From Bryobacterales bacterium (GTDB lineage Bacteria; Acidobacteriota; Terriglobia; Bryobacterales; Bryobacteraceae), in NCBI GenBank assembly GCA_020846745.1, contig JADLDI010000145.1:1-64000 (forward strand): 64,000 nucleotides of DNA, given 5' to 3'. Within the stretch, counting starts at the first letter, position 1. Each line of letters opens with the position of its first letter. Below the pieces are notes generated by a model. That model worked only from the letters and a program-made list of their open reading frames with translations, had not been told where the DNA came from and ran no database searches. The position numbers were made by a program, and so were the translations under genes. Shown in pieces: positions 1-7,138 of the stretch.

Positions 1-2
1 AG

Positions 3-74
3 CGCTATGACGAGGCTCGGTACCTGGCGGCACTGCGGCGGAGCGGATCGCCATACGGGAAGGAGGCGGCATGA
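3..74 (+). CDS. C-terminal end of a truncated upstream gene
   Basis: The third frame is open from the window edge to a TGA at 72-74 and reads as 23 residues rich in Ala, Arg and Leu (RYDEARYLAALRR...). The composition is protein-like, so this is probably the tail of a gene that begins left of the window. No function can be read from so short a piece. The following 264 bases up to the next start show no convincing gene; a short overlapping frame at 7-249 has poor composition. Confidence 0.3.
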   Translation, partial: RYDEARYLAALRRSGSPYGKEAA

Positions 75-338
75 CCTGCAGATTTTGCTTGACGGACGGC
101 CTCAGAAATCTTACGCACCGTGGTTCGATTACGACATTGGGTGCTTGTTTGCAATGACTTACAGGACCCCGAATGCACCGTCGGATCGCCTGCAGGGGGG
201 TTTTTCTCGCGCCCTGACGCTCGGGCTCTGTTTCGGGGTGCGTGGGTAGGGGGTGGGTGGGTAGATGGTCATGGGATTGAGGACAGGGTCGTGGCGCGGA
301 GATTGGAACGGAACGAACTTACTTGGAGGAACTGGGAA

Positions 339-1811
339 GTGAAGAAGAATTGGATGAAATGTGTTGCTGCCAGCTTTGGCTGGTGGTTGATGGGCGGGAT
401 GGCTATGGCGCAGCCCTTGGGGCAGTCGCAACAGCCGCTGGTGACGGTGACGCCGCCGATTGATGCGGCAACGCGGCAGCAGTTCGGGTTGTTGACGCTG
501 CAGAACCCGGAGGGGAGTTGCAGCGCGGCGATGCTGAACGATTATTGGGCGATTACGGCGGCGCACTGTGTGGTGTCACAGAAGGGAAACTGTCCGGTGT
601 TCGCGGCGAATCAGATTACGCTGACGGCGAGCTGGCCGGGGAACACGAAGACGGTGAAGACGCGGCGAGTGATTACGTACGGGACGCCGACGCTGTGTCC
701 GAATCCGGCTGCGGGCGGGCTGCCGAATGTAATTGGGACGCCGAGCGATATCGCGGTGGTGCAAGTGGGGCTGCACGATTTCGGGCGGCCGGATTCGCGG
801 GCGGTGAAACTGGATGCGCGGCGGCCGATGGCGAACCTGACGGTGACCGGGTTTGGGCGGGGCATCAATACGCTGGCTTCAGTGGTGAACGGCGTGGCGG
901 TGCAGTCGTCGTCGGACCAACAGTACCGGATGGCGGACTTCTCGATCAGCTCGATCAATCCGAATTCATCGCAGCCGGTGCGGGAATACTCGTTTCCGGG
1001 GAATCGGGGCGCGACGACGGCCGCGGGCGACAGCGGGGGCCCGTCGTTTATCCAGGATTGGGACGACCCGCTGTCGCCGCGGAGGAAGCTGGAGTGGCGG
1101 CTGATGGGGGTACATTCGCGGGCGACGTGGACGTGCCTGGCGGGGCAGACCTGTAGCGGCGCGAATCCATGGCCGTGGGTATCGGCGGTGAATATGGGAT
1201 GGGACGCGGCGGTGTTTCCGGTGCGTAGCCAGATACTGGCGGATATCGAAGCGATGCCGGCGGACGATACGGTGACGGGTACGTTCGGGACGGTGCCGGC
1301 GTCGGTGGTGAGCGCGAAGCGGGCACTGTATGTGGTGAGCGAGGACGAGCCGCTGATCGCTCCGGCAGGGGCGGCGATCGAGAAGCAACTGACGTTTGAG
1401 AGTTGTCATGCGCTGCGAGTGGTGCAGGGGTGTCCGGTGAAGCCGGAGTTCGAACAGTGGTCGTACGACCCGGGGACGCACCGGCTGTATCACGTAGCCA
1501 GCGGGAAGTGCGTGAATATCTTCGGCGGACACAAGACGGCGGGGACGCCGATAATCCTGTATCCGTGCCAGAACGCGAGTAACGAGAAGTGGACGGTGGT
1601 ATCGAGCGGGGGGTCGCCGGTGTGGTCGATCAAAAGCGATCACAGCGGGATGTGCCTGCACGCGGATCCGGGGCGCATCAGTTCGGGCGGGCGGTTCTCA
1701 ACGGGTGTGGTGACGCCGGCGACGCTGGTGCAGCGGCCGTGCAATGGGAGCGCGGCGCAGCGGTTCAGCAATGTGGATGGCGATTGGGTACGGAGGCATG
1801 GTCCGCATTGA
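339..1811 (+). CDS. secreted trypsin-like serine protease with C-terminal ricin-type lectin domain
   Basis: The product is about 490 residues. I chose the GTG at 339 because GGAGGA lies at 325-330, eight bases upstream, and the protein then begins with a basic stretch and a hydrophobic signal peptide ending near AMAQ (residue 25). The chymotrypsin-family triad is visible: His76 in TAAHC, Asp137 in SDIAVV and Ser231 in GDSGGP. Residues from about 345 to the end resemble a ricin B-type beta-trefoil, with Cys-rich sugar-binding repeats and terminal AAQRF-type motifs. The likely role is an exported protease held to a glycan by its lectin part; the substrate is unknown. Codons are strongly G-ended, as in other plus-strand genes on this side of the window. 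Confidence 0.8.
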   Translation: MKKNWMKCVAASFGWWLMGGMAMAQPLGQSQQPLVTVTPPIDAATRQQFGLLTLQNPEGSCSAAMLNDYWAITAAHCVVSQKGNCPVFAANQITLTASWPGNTKTVKTRRVITYGTPTLCPNPAAGGLPNVIGTPSDIAVVQVGLHDFGRPDSRAVKLDARRPMANLTVTGFGRGINTLASVVNGVAVQSSSDQQYRMADFSISSINPNSSQPVREYSFPGNRGATTAAGDSGGPSFIQDWDDPLSPRRKLEWRLMGVHSRATWTCLAGQTCSGANPWPWVSAVNMGWDAAVFPVRSQILADIEAMPADDTVTGTFGTVPASVVSAKRALYVVSEDEPLIAPAGAAIEKQLTFESCHALRVVQGCPVKPEFEQWSYDPGTHRLYHVASGKCVNIFGGHKTAGTPIILYPCQNASNEKWTVVSSGGSPVWSIKSDHSGMCLHADPGRISSGGRFSTGVVTPATLVQRPCNGSAAQRFSNVDGDWVRRHGPH

Positions 1812-1899
1812 GGATGGGCGATGGGGATCTTGCAATCGAATCTTGGGCCGCCGATTAACGCGGATAAGCATTTGGGGCGCCACCTTGAAAAGGCGGAAG

Positions 1900-3331
1900 C
1901 TACGAGACGGCCCAGGAGTAGAGGTCGGCGTCGCGGAGGGCGAAGCGGAGGCGGATGGTTTTGCCTTTTTGGGAGGCGAGACCGGCGGACCAGTTGACAT
2001 GGCGGGAAACCTGGTCGCCGATGATTTCGCGGCAGTCGGATAGGGCGAGGCCGGGGAGGGGAACGCCGCTCGCGTCCTGGACTTCGACCCGCACGGAGCC
2101 GGCGGCGGAGGTGGAGTAGTTGAGGTCGAGGTTGCCGCCTTCGAGGACGAAGGGCTTGGTGAGCATTTCTCCACCATCGTAGGGTGCGTGGAGGGAGGCG
2201 AAACCGTCGAGGCGGAGGGTGTAGCGCTGGAGGTGGGCAGTGGGCTGGCCGTAGTTTTTGTTGGCGTAGAAGGAGATCTCGCCGGGAGCGGTCTGGATTA
2301 CGTTGAGGGCCGGGTAGTTGGTGCGCGAGACCCAGTTTTCCATACCGACGCCGGGGCGGAGGAACCCTTCGAGGAAGGTGCGCTGGTAGGTGTTGCCGCC
2401 GCGGGTGGACATCATGATGGCGTCGGAACAGTCCTTAAAGTAGTCGGGGTCGACGTTGATCGCTTTGGCTTCGTCGGGGGTGAGGACCTGGCGGCCGGGC
2501 TGGAACCGCGCGGCGATACCGATATAGATGTGCGGTGCGCGGAAGTAGGGGCTGGTCTGGTTGGTGTAGAGGTGCTCGGGCGGGCCGGCCGTCGGCGCGG
2601 ACGAACTCCATTTCAACGGGATGGGTCCAGGTGAGGAAATCCTCGCTGGTGGAACGGGAGACCCAGCGGATGCGGCGCTTGTCAGGCAGCTCGCGGAACG
2701 ATCGCATGTACATGACGTAGCGCTGTTCGCCGGCAGACCAGAAGGCGAGGTTTTGGGAATCGAAGCGGGCGGAGGAGTTTTTGATGGTGACGATGGGCTC
2801 TTCGCGGAGCTTGCGCCACTTGAGGCCGTCGGGTGAGACGAAGGGGACGAGACCGCTTCTGGCGGTGCCGGCGATCGCCTTCCAGCGTTCGGATTCGGGC
2901 ACGCCTGGCCGCACGTCGATGAACGGCGAGAAGTTGTGCGAGAACGGCGGCTGTTCTTTGAGGAAGACGTTAAAGTCGGGCCGGGTGAAGTGGACGCCGT
3001 CGTTCGATTCGGCGTAGCAGGTGACTTCTTCCATGCGGCCGTCGGCGCCGGACTTGGGGATGCCACGGTAGTAGAGGCGGTAGCGGTCGCCGATGCGGAG
3101 GATGGTGGAGTAGCCGGAGAACGCGCCTTCCCAGGGCTTGTCGAACTTGATGGCCGTGCCGCCGTCGAGCGGAGTGCCGAGGCGGAGTGTGGCGTTGGTG
3201 AGTTTGTCGATCCAATGATTGTCGACGAAGAGTTCGCGGCCCTGGAGCTTCTGCGTGGATTGTGGGCGCGCGGCCTGAGCGGCGAGCGCGGCGACGGCGG
3301 TGGTCTTGAAGAGTTCGCGGCGGGTGGTCAT
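1900..3331 (-). pseudogene. frameshifted Tat-exported beta-propeller/glycoside-hydrolase-like protein
   Basis: Two overlapping minus-strand frames make one protein. The N-terminal frame starts at 3331 (MTTRRELFK, a twin-arginine-like signal) and is coherent down to MEFVRADGRP near 2590. The other frame resumes with PEHLYTNQ and runs in good coding style to 1900. Removing one base from the C-rich run near 2580-2592 would join them into about 476 residues. The content resembles secreted five-bladed-propeller sugar-enzyme relatives (repeated S.DG..W/F.R motifs, then a beta-sandwich-like tail), but I cannot name a family. It is either a recent pseudogene or a sequencing error in a GC-rich run. 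Its start lies only 6 bases downstream of the stop of the D-aminoacylase tail remnant, so the two were probably once one operon. Confidence 0.65.
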
Positions 3332-3337
3332 TGAGAT

Positions 3338-3482
3338 CTACTTTTCTCGGCGAAGAACGCGACCGCCATTTTCCGGTGTGGAGCGGTTATTGTCAATCGC
3401 GACTGTTCCGTTGACGATGACATAGCGCAGGCCTTCGGGGAACGCGAGGGGTTTTTCGAAGGTGGCTTTGTCCTGGACTTTA
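3338..3482 (-). pseudogene. orphan 3'-end remnant of the D-aminoacylase-family gene
   Basis: This stretch encodes a C-terminal tail (KVQDKATFEK ... GGRVLRREK) ending in TAG at 3338-3340. It matches the C-terminus of the gene at 4175-5764 with 9 base differences over 131 aligned bases, of which 5 are synonymous. It has no start and no upstream body, so it cannot be a gene by itself. It still sits 6 bases ahead of the next minus-strand gene (start 3331), which looks like the ancestral operon junction. See the repeat entries and findings for the insertion model. Confidence 0.8.
3351..3481. repeat. 131-bp direct repeat, copy 1
   Basis: This copy matches 4191-4321 at a constant offset of 840 bases, with 9 mismatches and no gaps. 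It covers the 3' coding end of a D-aminoacylase-family gene. The two copies flank a two-gene cassette. Confidence 0.9.
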
Positions 3483-3486
3483 CGGG

Positions 3487-3729
3487 CTATTTGACTTCTT
3501 CACCCGTGGCGATCATGTTTGGCGCGAGGAACGTCGACGGCCTGTCGCCTTCGCCGGCGAGGATTCCAGTCCTGAAGCGCTTGAACCATTTGCCATCCGG
3601 AACGTCAGGATCGCTTTCGAGCCAGTGCTTCAGCTCCAGGAAGTCGTTGGCAGAGATCCTGCCTTCTTTAAAGCGTTGGACCAAGTGGTCGAGCACTCCG
3701 CGTGGAGGCGGTTTCCTAATCTTCGGCAT
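3487..3729 (-). CDS. small hypothetical protein, second gene of inserted cassette
   Basis: This is an 80-residue product (MPKIRKPPPRG...GEEVK) with a basic N-terminus and a helical, charged middle (LVQRFKEGRIS..DFLELKHWLES). Its start is 3 bases after the stop of the 117-residue gene at 3733, so the two form a tight two-gene operon. The size and pairing resemble a toxin-antitoxin or partner-protein module, but I recognise no known toxin fold. Base composition is less GC-biased than in the neighbours. The gene ends 5 bases from the edge of the 131-bp direct repeat, so it belongs to the cassette inserted at the 3' end of the D-aminoacylase gene. Confidence 0.6.
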   Translation of the reverse strand: MPKIRKPPPRGVLDHLVQRFKEGRISANDFLELKHWLESDPDVPDGKWFKRFRTGILAGEGDRPSTFLAPNMIATGEEVK

Positions 3730-3732
3730 TCG

Positions 3733-4086
3733 TTAGGCGGCTGGGTACTGCCTGTGGAAGATCGCGCGTTCGAGTTGGTCAGACAGTGCGCGCACCTCAT
3801 CCGTATCGTCAGTTGCCTTAAGGCGCTGCAGTAATTCCAGGACGACACGGTCAGAGTCAGTAGCGACATTGGCGGGCTGAGAAACGGCAGTCTCCTGTCC
3901 GGACTTGGCTGGATGTTCGCGATCGGAGTTGGCCCGATCCCAGCGCGCCTGGACTGCCTTACGGGCGATTTCACTTCGTTGCTCGGCCGTGAGCTTCGCG
4001 GCTCTGGCTACCCCACCCTTCTTGCCCCCTTTTCGGCCGAGGGCAACAGCGGCGGGGTCTTTTGCGGGTTTCGGTTTGACCGGCAT
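3733..4086 (-). CDS. small basic protein with Gly-Arg-Lys N-terminus, first gene of inserted cassette
   Basis: This is a 117-residue product. Residues 12-50 carry ALGRKGGKKGGVARA, then LTAEQRSEIARKAVQARW, a pattern common in small DNA- or RNA-binding-like proteins of accessory regions. The C-terminal half (DSDRVVLELLQRLKATDD...) is predicted helical and acidic. It is followed after 3 bases by the 80-residue gene. Tandem 22-bp-spaced repeats just upstream (4096-4134) could be an autoregulatory operator. By analogy with antitoxins, a basic DNA-binding first gene followed by a small second gene suggests a toxin-antitoxin-like pair. This is inference only. Confidence 0.6.
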   Translation of the reverse strand: MPVKPKPAKDPAAVALGRKGGKKGGVARAAKLTAEQRSEIARKAVQARWDRANSDREHPAKSGQETAVSQPANVATDSDRVVLELLQRLKATDDTDEVRALSDQLERAIFHRQYPAA

Positions 4087-4095
4087 AAGACCAGT

Positions 4096-4134
4096 ATACC
4101 TGATCGGTCAAGAATAGATACTTACCCGGTCAAG
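4096..4134 (-). promoter_or_regulatory. tandem operator-like repeats upstream of the cassette genes
   Basis: On the minus strand CTTGACCGRKYARGTAT occurs twice, at 4118-4134 and 4096-4112. The copies start 22 bases apart, about two helical turns, and differ at three positions. The downstream copy overlaps a TATACT that could be a -10 element. The start codon of the 117-residue gene is at 4086, 10 bases beyond. The placement fits an autoregulatory operator. Confidence 0.5.
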
Positions 4135-4174
4135 GATGTGGAGCGTGTGATTTTGGGTCTGGCCTTGAGAACGG

Positions 4175-5764
4175 TCAGTTCTGGCCTCGACGAAGAACGC
4201 GACCGCCATTGTCCGGCGTGAACCGGTTATTGTCAATCGCAACTGTTCCGTTGACGATGACATAGGGCAGGCCTTCGGGGAACGCGAGCGGCTTTTCGAA
4301 GGTGGCATTGTCCTGGACTTTCGCCATGTCGACGAGGACGAGGTCGGCCCACTGTCCGGTGGCGATGCGGCCGCGGTCGTAGAGGCCGAGGCGGTTGGCG
4401 GCGAGTGAACTCATCTTGCGGGAAGCGGTTTCGAGGGGAATGATCTTTTCGTCGCGAACGTATTTGGCGAGGATGCGCGGGAAGGAGCCGAAGGTGCGCG
4501 GGTGGGCGCCGGTGGCTTTCTCGATGGACGTGGGAGCGGCATCGGTGCAGACGCTGACCCAGTAGGTGCGCAGGGCGAGGTGCTTCTGTTCCTCGTTCAT
4601 GCTTTTGGGGTTGACGCTGACGTCGGCGGCGGTGACGAGGTCGAAGAAAGTGGTCCACTCATCGGCGTGGCGCAGTTTGGCGATCTGGGCGAGGCTTTTG
4701 CCTTCGTAGGCTTTGTCGAGCCCGCCGCCGACGCTCGCGATCAGCAGGTTATCCCAGTTGCGGCCGATGTGGCGGTACCAGTTTTCCCAATTGGAGGTTT
4801 CTTCGATTTCTTGGCGGATGGCGGAGCGGACCGCCGGGTCGGCGAGGGTCTTGATGAACGGATCGGCTCCTTTGCCGAAGTGGCGTGGATGGATGAGGGC
4901 GCGGATGCCGAGTCCGTTACGAATGTAGGGGTAGATGTCGGCGGTGACGTCGAAGCCGCGGTCGCGGGCGGATTGGATGAGGTCGACAGCCTGCTGCATG
5001 CGCGGCCAGTTCTCCTGCCCGGCGGCTTTGAGGTGGAAGATGTGGACGGGCACGCCGGAGCGCTCGCCAATGAGCATCGATTCCTTAATAGCGTCGAGCA
5101 CGGCGTTGCTCTCGTTGCGCATGTGGGTGAGGTATAAGCCGCCGAATTTGCCGGCAACTTTGGCCATTTCGACTAATTCGCCGGTGGTGGCATAGGTGCC
5201 GGGCGGGTAGATGAGGGCGGTGGAAAGGCCGACGACGCCGTCGATCATCGCTTCTTCAACGAGGGTGCGCATGCGGTCCATTTCGGCGGGGGTTGGCGGA
5301 CGGTTTTCGACGCCGATGACGGTGCGGCGGATCTGGGCGGCGCCGACGTTGTGGATGACGTTGAGCGGGATGCCCTTCTTTTCAAGCGCGGCGAAGTAGG
5401 TGGCAAAGCGGGGCCAACGGTCAGAAGGGGCGACGGACTGGCCTTCGCCGGCGAGGATGGTGGTGATGCCCTGGCGGAGTTTGCTTTCGGCGGACGCACG
5501 GTCGTTATAGAGAGGCTCGCTGGAGGCGCCCATCATGTCGATGAAGCCGGGCATGACGGTAAGCCCGCGAGCGTCGATGGTGCGCTTGGCGGGGCGTGTC
5601 TGGAGGCGGCCGATGGCGGCGATTTTGCCGGCCTTGATACCGAGGTCCGCTGAGAACCAGGAGTTGCCGGACCCGTCGACAATGCGGCCGTTGGCAATGA
5701 GGAGGTCGAAGCCCTGGGCTTGGGCAAGGGTGGTTAAGAGGAGTAGGGATAAAGCCAAACGCAT
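4175..5764 (-). CDS. secreted N-acyl-D-amino-acid deacylase family amidohydrolase
   Basis: The product is about 529 residues if translation starts at the ATG at 5764, which gives a clean signal peptide (MRLALSLLLLTTLAQAQ); the open frame extends 26 codons further but without signal character. The amidohydrolase layout is clear: DLLIANGRIVDGSG at the N-terminus, LTHMRNE and FHLKAAG (metal-ligand His of D-aminoacylases), ADIYPY, CTDAAPTS (catalytic-type Asp) and an ADLVLVD C-terminal sandwich. The usual HxHxD after PGFID is missing: the sequence reads PGFIDMMGASSEP, and the NCG-type Cys position reads GEGQS. This resembles a recognised variant subfamily, so the substrate is uncertain. Its last 49 codons lie in the direct-repeat copy. 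Confidence 0.75.
   Translation of the reverse strand: MRLALSLLLLTTLAQAQGFDLLIANGRIVDGSGNSWFSADLGIKAGKIAAIGRLQTRPAKRTIDARGLTVMPGFIDMMGASSEPLYNDRASAESKLRQGITTILAGEGQSVAPSDRWPRFATYFAALEKKGIPLNVIHNVGAAQIRRTVIGVENRPPTPAEMDRMRTLVEEAMIDGVVGLSTALIYPPGTYATTGELVEMAKVAGKFGGLYLTHMRNESNAVLDAIKESMLIGERSGVPVHIFHLKAAGQENWPRMQQAVDLIQSARDRGFDVTADIYPYIRNGLGIRALIHPRHFGKGADPFIKTLADPAVRSAIRQEIEETSNWENWYRHIGRNWDNLLIASVGGGLDKAYEGKSLAQIAKLRHADEWTTFFDLVTAADVSVNPKSMNEEQKHLALRTYWVSVCTDAAPTSIEKATGAHPRTFGSFPRILAKYVRDEKIIPLETASRKMSSLAANRLGLYDRGRIATGQWADLVLVDMAKVQDNATFEKPLAFPEGLPYVIVNGTVAIDNNRFTPDNGGRVLRRGQN
4191..4321. repeat. 131-bp direct repeat, copy 2
   Basis: This copy matches 3351-3481 (about 93% identity, ungapped). 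It forms the actual 3' coding end of the intact D-aminoacylase-family gene; the other copy lies beyond the two small genes. Confidence 0.9.
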
Positions 5765-5806
5765 ACTTTGGAAAGGGTACCGCAGGTGGGGTGGGATTAG
5801 GATGGG

Positions 5807-6265
5807 GTGAGATGGCGTGGAAAGACTGTGGGTAAGCAACAACCGATTGTCCGCGCTGTGCTCGACACGAACGTATTAGTTGCAGCGCTTCGGTCTCGTC
5901 ATGGCGCATCGTACCGATTGCTTGGGCTGGTTGGCGACCCGCGTTGGCGACCCTGCGTGTCCGTGGCACTTGCTCTGGAGTATGAAGACGTTCTCAAACG
6001 AGCGTTCATGCGGCCGGTGATGAACGAGGCGGACGTGGATGATTTTCTTGACTATATCCTGCAACTGTCCGAACTCGTTGAGGTGCGCTTCCGCCTGCGA
6101 CCGTGGCTGCGGGATCCAGACGATGATCGTATTCTAGAGGTAGCCGTACAAGCGCGGGCAGTCATCGTCACCTTCAATACGCGCGACTTCGACGGCGCGG
6201 AGTTCCATGGTATTCGCATCTTACGTCCGGACGAGTTCCTGCAGTTGATTGGAGAATCGCTATGA
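5807..6265 (+). CDS. PIN-domain toxin (VapC-like ribonuclease)
   Basis: The product is about 152 residues from a GTG at 5807; a second GTG at 5828 is a plausible alternative start. PIN-fold acidic residues are in place: Asp20 in VLDTNVL, Glu near 58 in LEYEDVL, Asp103-106 in RDPDDDRILE, and Thr/Asp at 121-126 in TFNTRDF. PIN toxins cut RNA with bound metal. The stop overlaps the start of the next gene (ATGA at 6262-6265), so toxin and antitoxin are translationally coupled, with the toxin gene first. Base composition is lower in GC than the neighbours, which suits horizontal transfer. Confidence 0.8.
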   Translation: MRWRGKTVGKQQPIVRAVLDTNVLVAALRSRHGASYRLLGLVGDPRWRPCVSVALALEYEDVLKRAFMRPVMNEADVDDFLDYILQLSELVEVRFRLRPWLRDPDDDRILEVAVQARAVIVTFNTRDFDGAEFHGIRILRPDEFLQLIGESL

Positions 6266-6495
6266 ACGTGAATATCGAAATCCCAGAGGACCTCTACGAT
6301 AAGGCAGCGAAAATCGCGCGGACGCAGCAAATGAGTGTCGCTGATCTGTTCGCCGCCGCTTGCGAGGCCCACGTGGCCGCCTGGGAGCGCGTGCAGTCGC
6401 GTGCAAGGCGGGGCGATCGGGAGAAGTTCCTCGCGGTACTTGCAAAAGTCCCGGATGTGGAACCATTGCCGGAGGACCGGTTGGCTCGGGAGTAG
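6262..6495 (+). CDS. RHH-type antitoxin partner of the PIN toxin
   Basis: This 77-residue protein begins MNVNIEIPEDLYDKAAKIA, a ribbon-helix-helix start (short strand, then two helices) typical of CopG/VapB-like antitoxins. The C-terminal part (WERVQSRARRGDREKF...) would be the toxin-binding tail. It overlaps the toxin gene by 4 bases. It probably binds and silences the PIN protein and represses the pair's promoter. Confidence 0.7.
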   Translation: MNVNIEIPEDLYDKAAKIARTQQMSVADLFAAACEAHVAAWERVQSRARRGDREKFLAVLAKVPDVEPLPEDRLARE

Positions 6496-6573
6496 TGGCC
6501 TTGAAGTCCTGTCGCTGTTGTGCTGCCGTTGTGTATCCGGGGGGGACGTGTCTCTACGCCCCACTGAGGGCTT

Positions 6574-6804
6574 ATGAACAGCGAACTGTTTGATGACGAC
6601 ATTCCAACTGAGATCGATTTCAGCGGCGGAGTTCGGGGCCTGCATCATATACCGCCCGAGGCGAGAGTGTTGATGCCCACATCGATTGAGAGGAGTGTGT
6701 GGGAGTACTTTTCAGAGAAGGCGGAACAACGGGGTGTCGCTCTGTCGGACTTGCTGACGGAGGTTCTGAAGCGCGACATCGAAATCAATGAAGCGTTGCG
6801 ATGA
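6574..6804 (+). CDS. small antitoxin-like protein without visible partner
   Basis: The product is 76 residues. The N-terminal part (DDDIPTEIDFSGGVRG) resembles the leader of many orphan antitoxin-like proteins, followed by a helical RHH-like half (IERSVWEYFSEKAEQRGVALSDLLTEVLKRDIE). No toxin-sized gene lies next to it on the same strand. It overlaps the 3' part of the truncated minus-strand gene at 6712-7089, so its arrival may have disrupted that gene. Confidence 0.55.
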   Translation: MNSELFDDDIPTEIDFSGGVRGLHHIPPEARVLMPTSIERSVWEYFSEKAEQRGVALSDLLTEVLKRDIEINEALR

Positions 6805-7089
6805 TGAGATTTCACCACGTAACGCTTCGTGCAACACCGACGTGGTCCCTTCGGGCAGTCCGCGCATGTTTGTCTCAACGCGCATAGTGGCCTTGAACTC
6901 TCCATAGCCACGATGTTCCTGAACGTCGTCGGGTTCGGTTCCGGTGAGGGCGGTTCCGATGAAAACGGTCCGTGAAGAGATGAGTAATTCGCAAAGTGTC
7001 GGGTAAGCGACGCAGGAACACGCGATTGCGGGGAATGCCGTAAGCAGTAGGGCAGAGATTGCCGCGAATGCCATCCGCCAAAACCTCAT
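6712..7089 (-). pseudogene. truncated secreted Cys-rich (CSC-motif) protein
   Basis: From the ATG at 7089 the frame gives a signal peptide (MRFWRMAFAAISALLLTAFPAIA) followed by CSCVAYPTLCELLISSRTVFIG, the usual beginning of a family of secreted Cys-rich proteins that normally run to 200 residues or more. Coding style is good to GLPEGTTSV near 6835. Beyond that it runs antisense into the small gene at 6574-6804 and loses family character. I therefore read it as a gene that lost its 3' end. The open frame extends 23 codons upstream of 7089 but overlaps the acyltransferase gene, and those codons lack signal character. Confidence 0.55.
6790..6828. repeat. 11-bp inverted repeat at the junction of the truncated gene
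   Basis: GAAGCGTTGCG (6790-6800) and CGTAACGCTTC (6818-6828) are complementary except at one position, with a 17-base loop. The repeat spans the stop codon of the small plus-strand gene and the point where the minus-strand gene loses its family character. It may be a weak terminator or a scar of insertion. Confidence 0.45.
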
Positions 7090-7138
7090 AACGGATTGGA
7101 CACCGGATGGGGTTGGATAGTTTGCGCGCGGTGACGAG

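Noticed and set aside
7-249. 80-residue plus-strand frame at the window edge
   Set aside because: Low-complexity Arg-rich translation without ribosome site.
120-338. N-terminal extension of the trypsin-lectin frame
   Set aside because: No signal peptide or family character; the GTG at 339 has a good ribosome site and gives a signal peptide.
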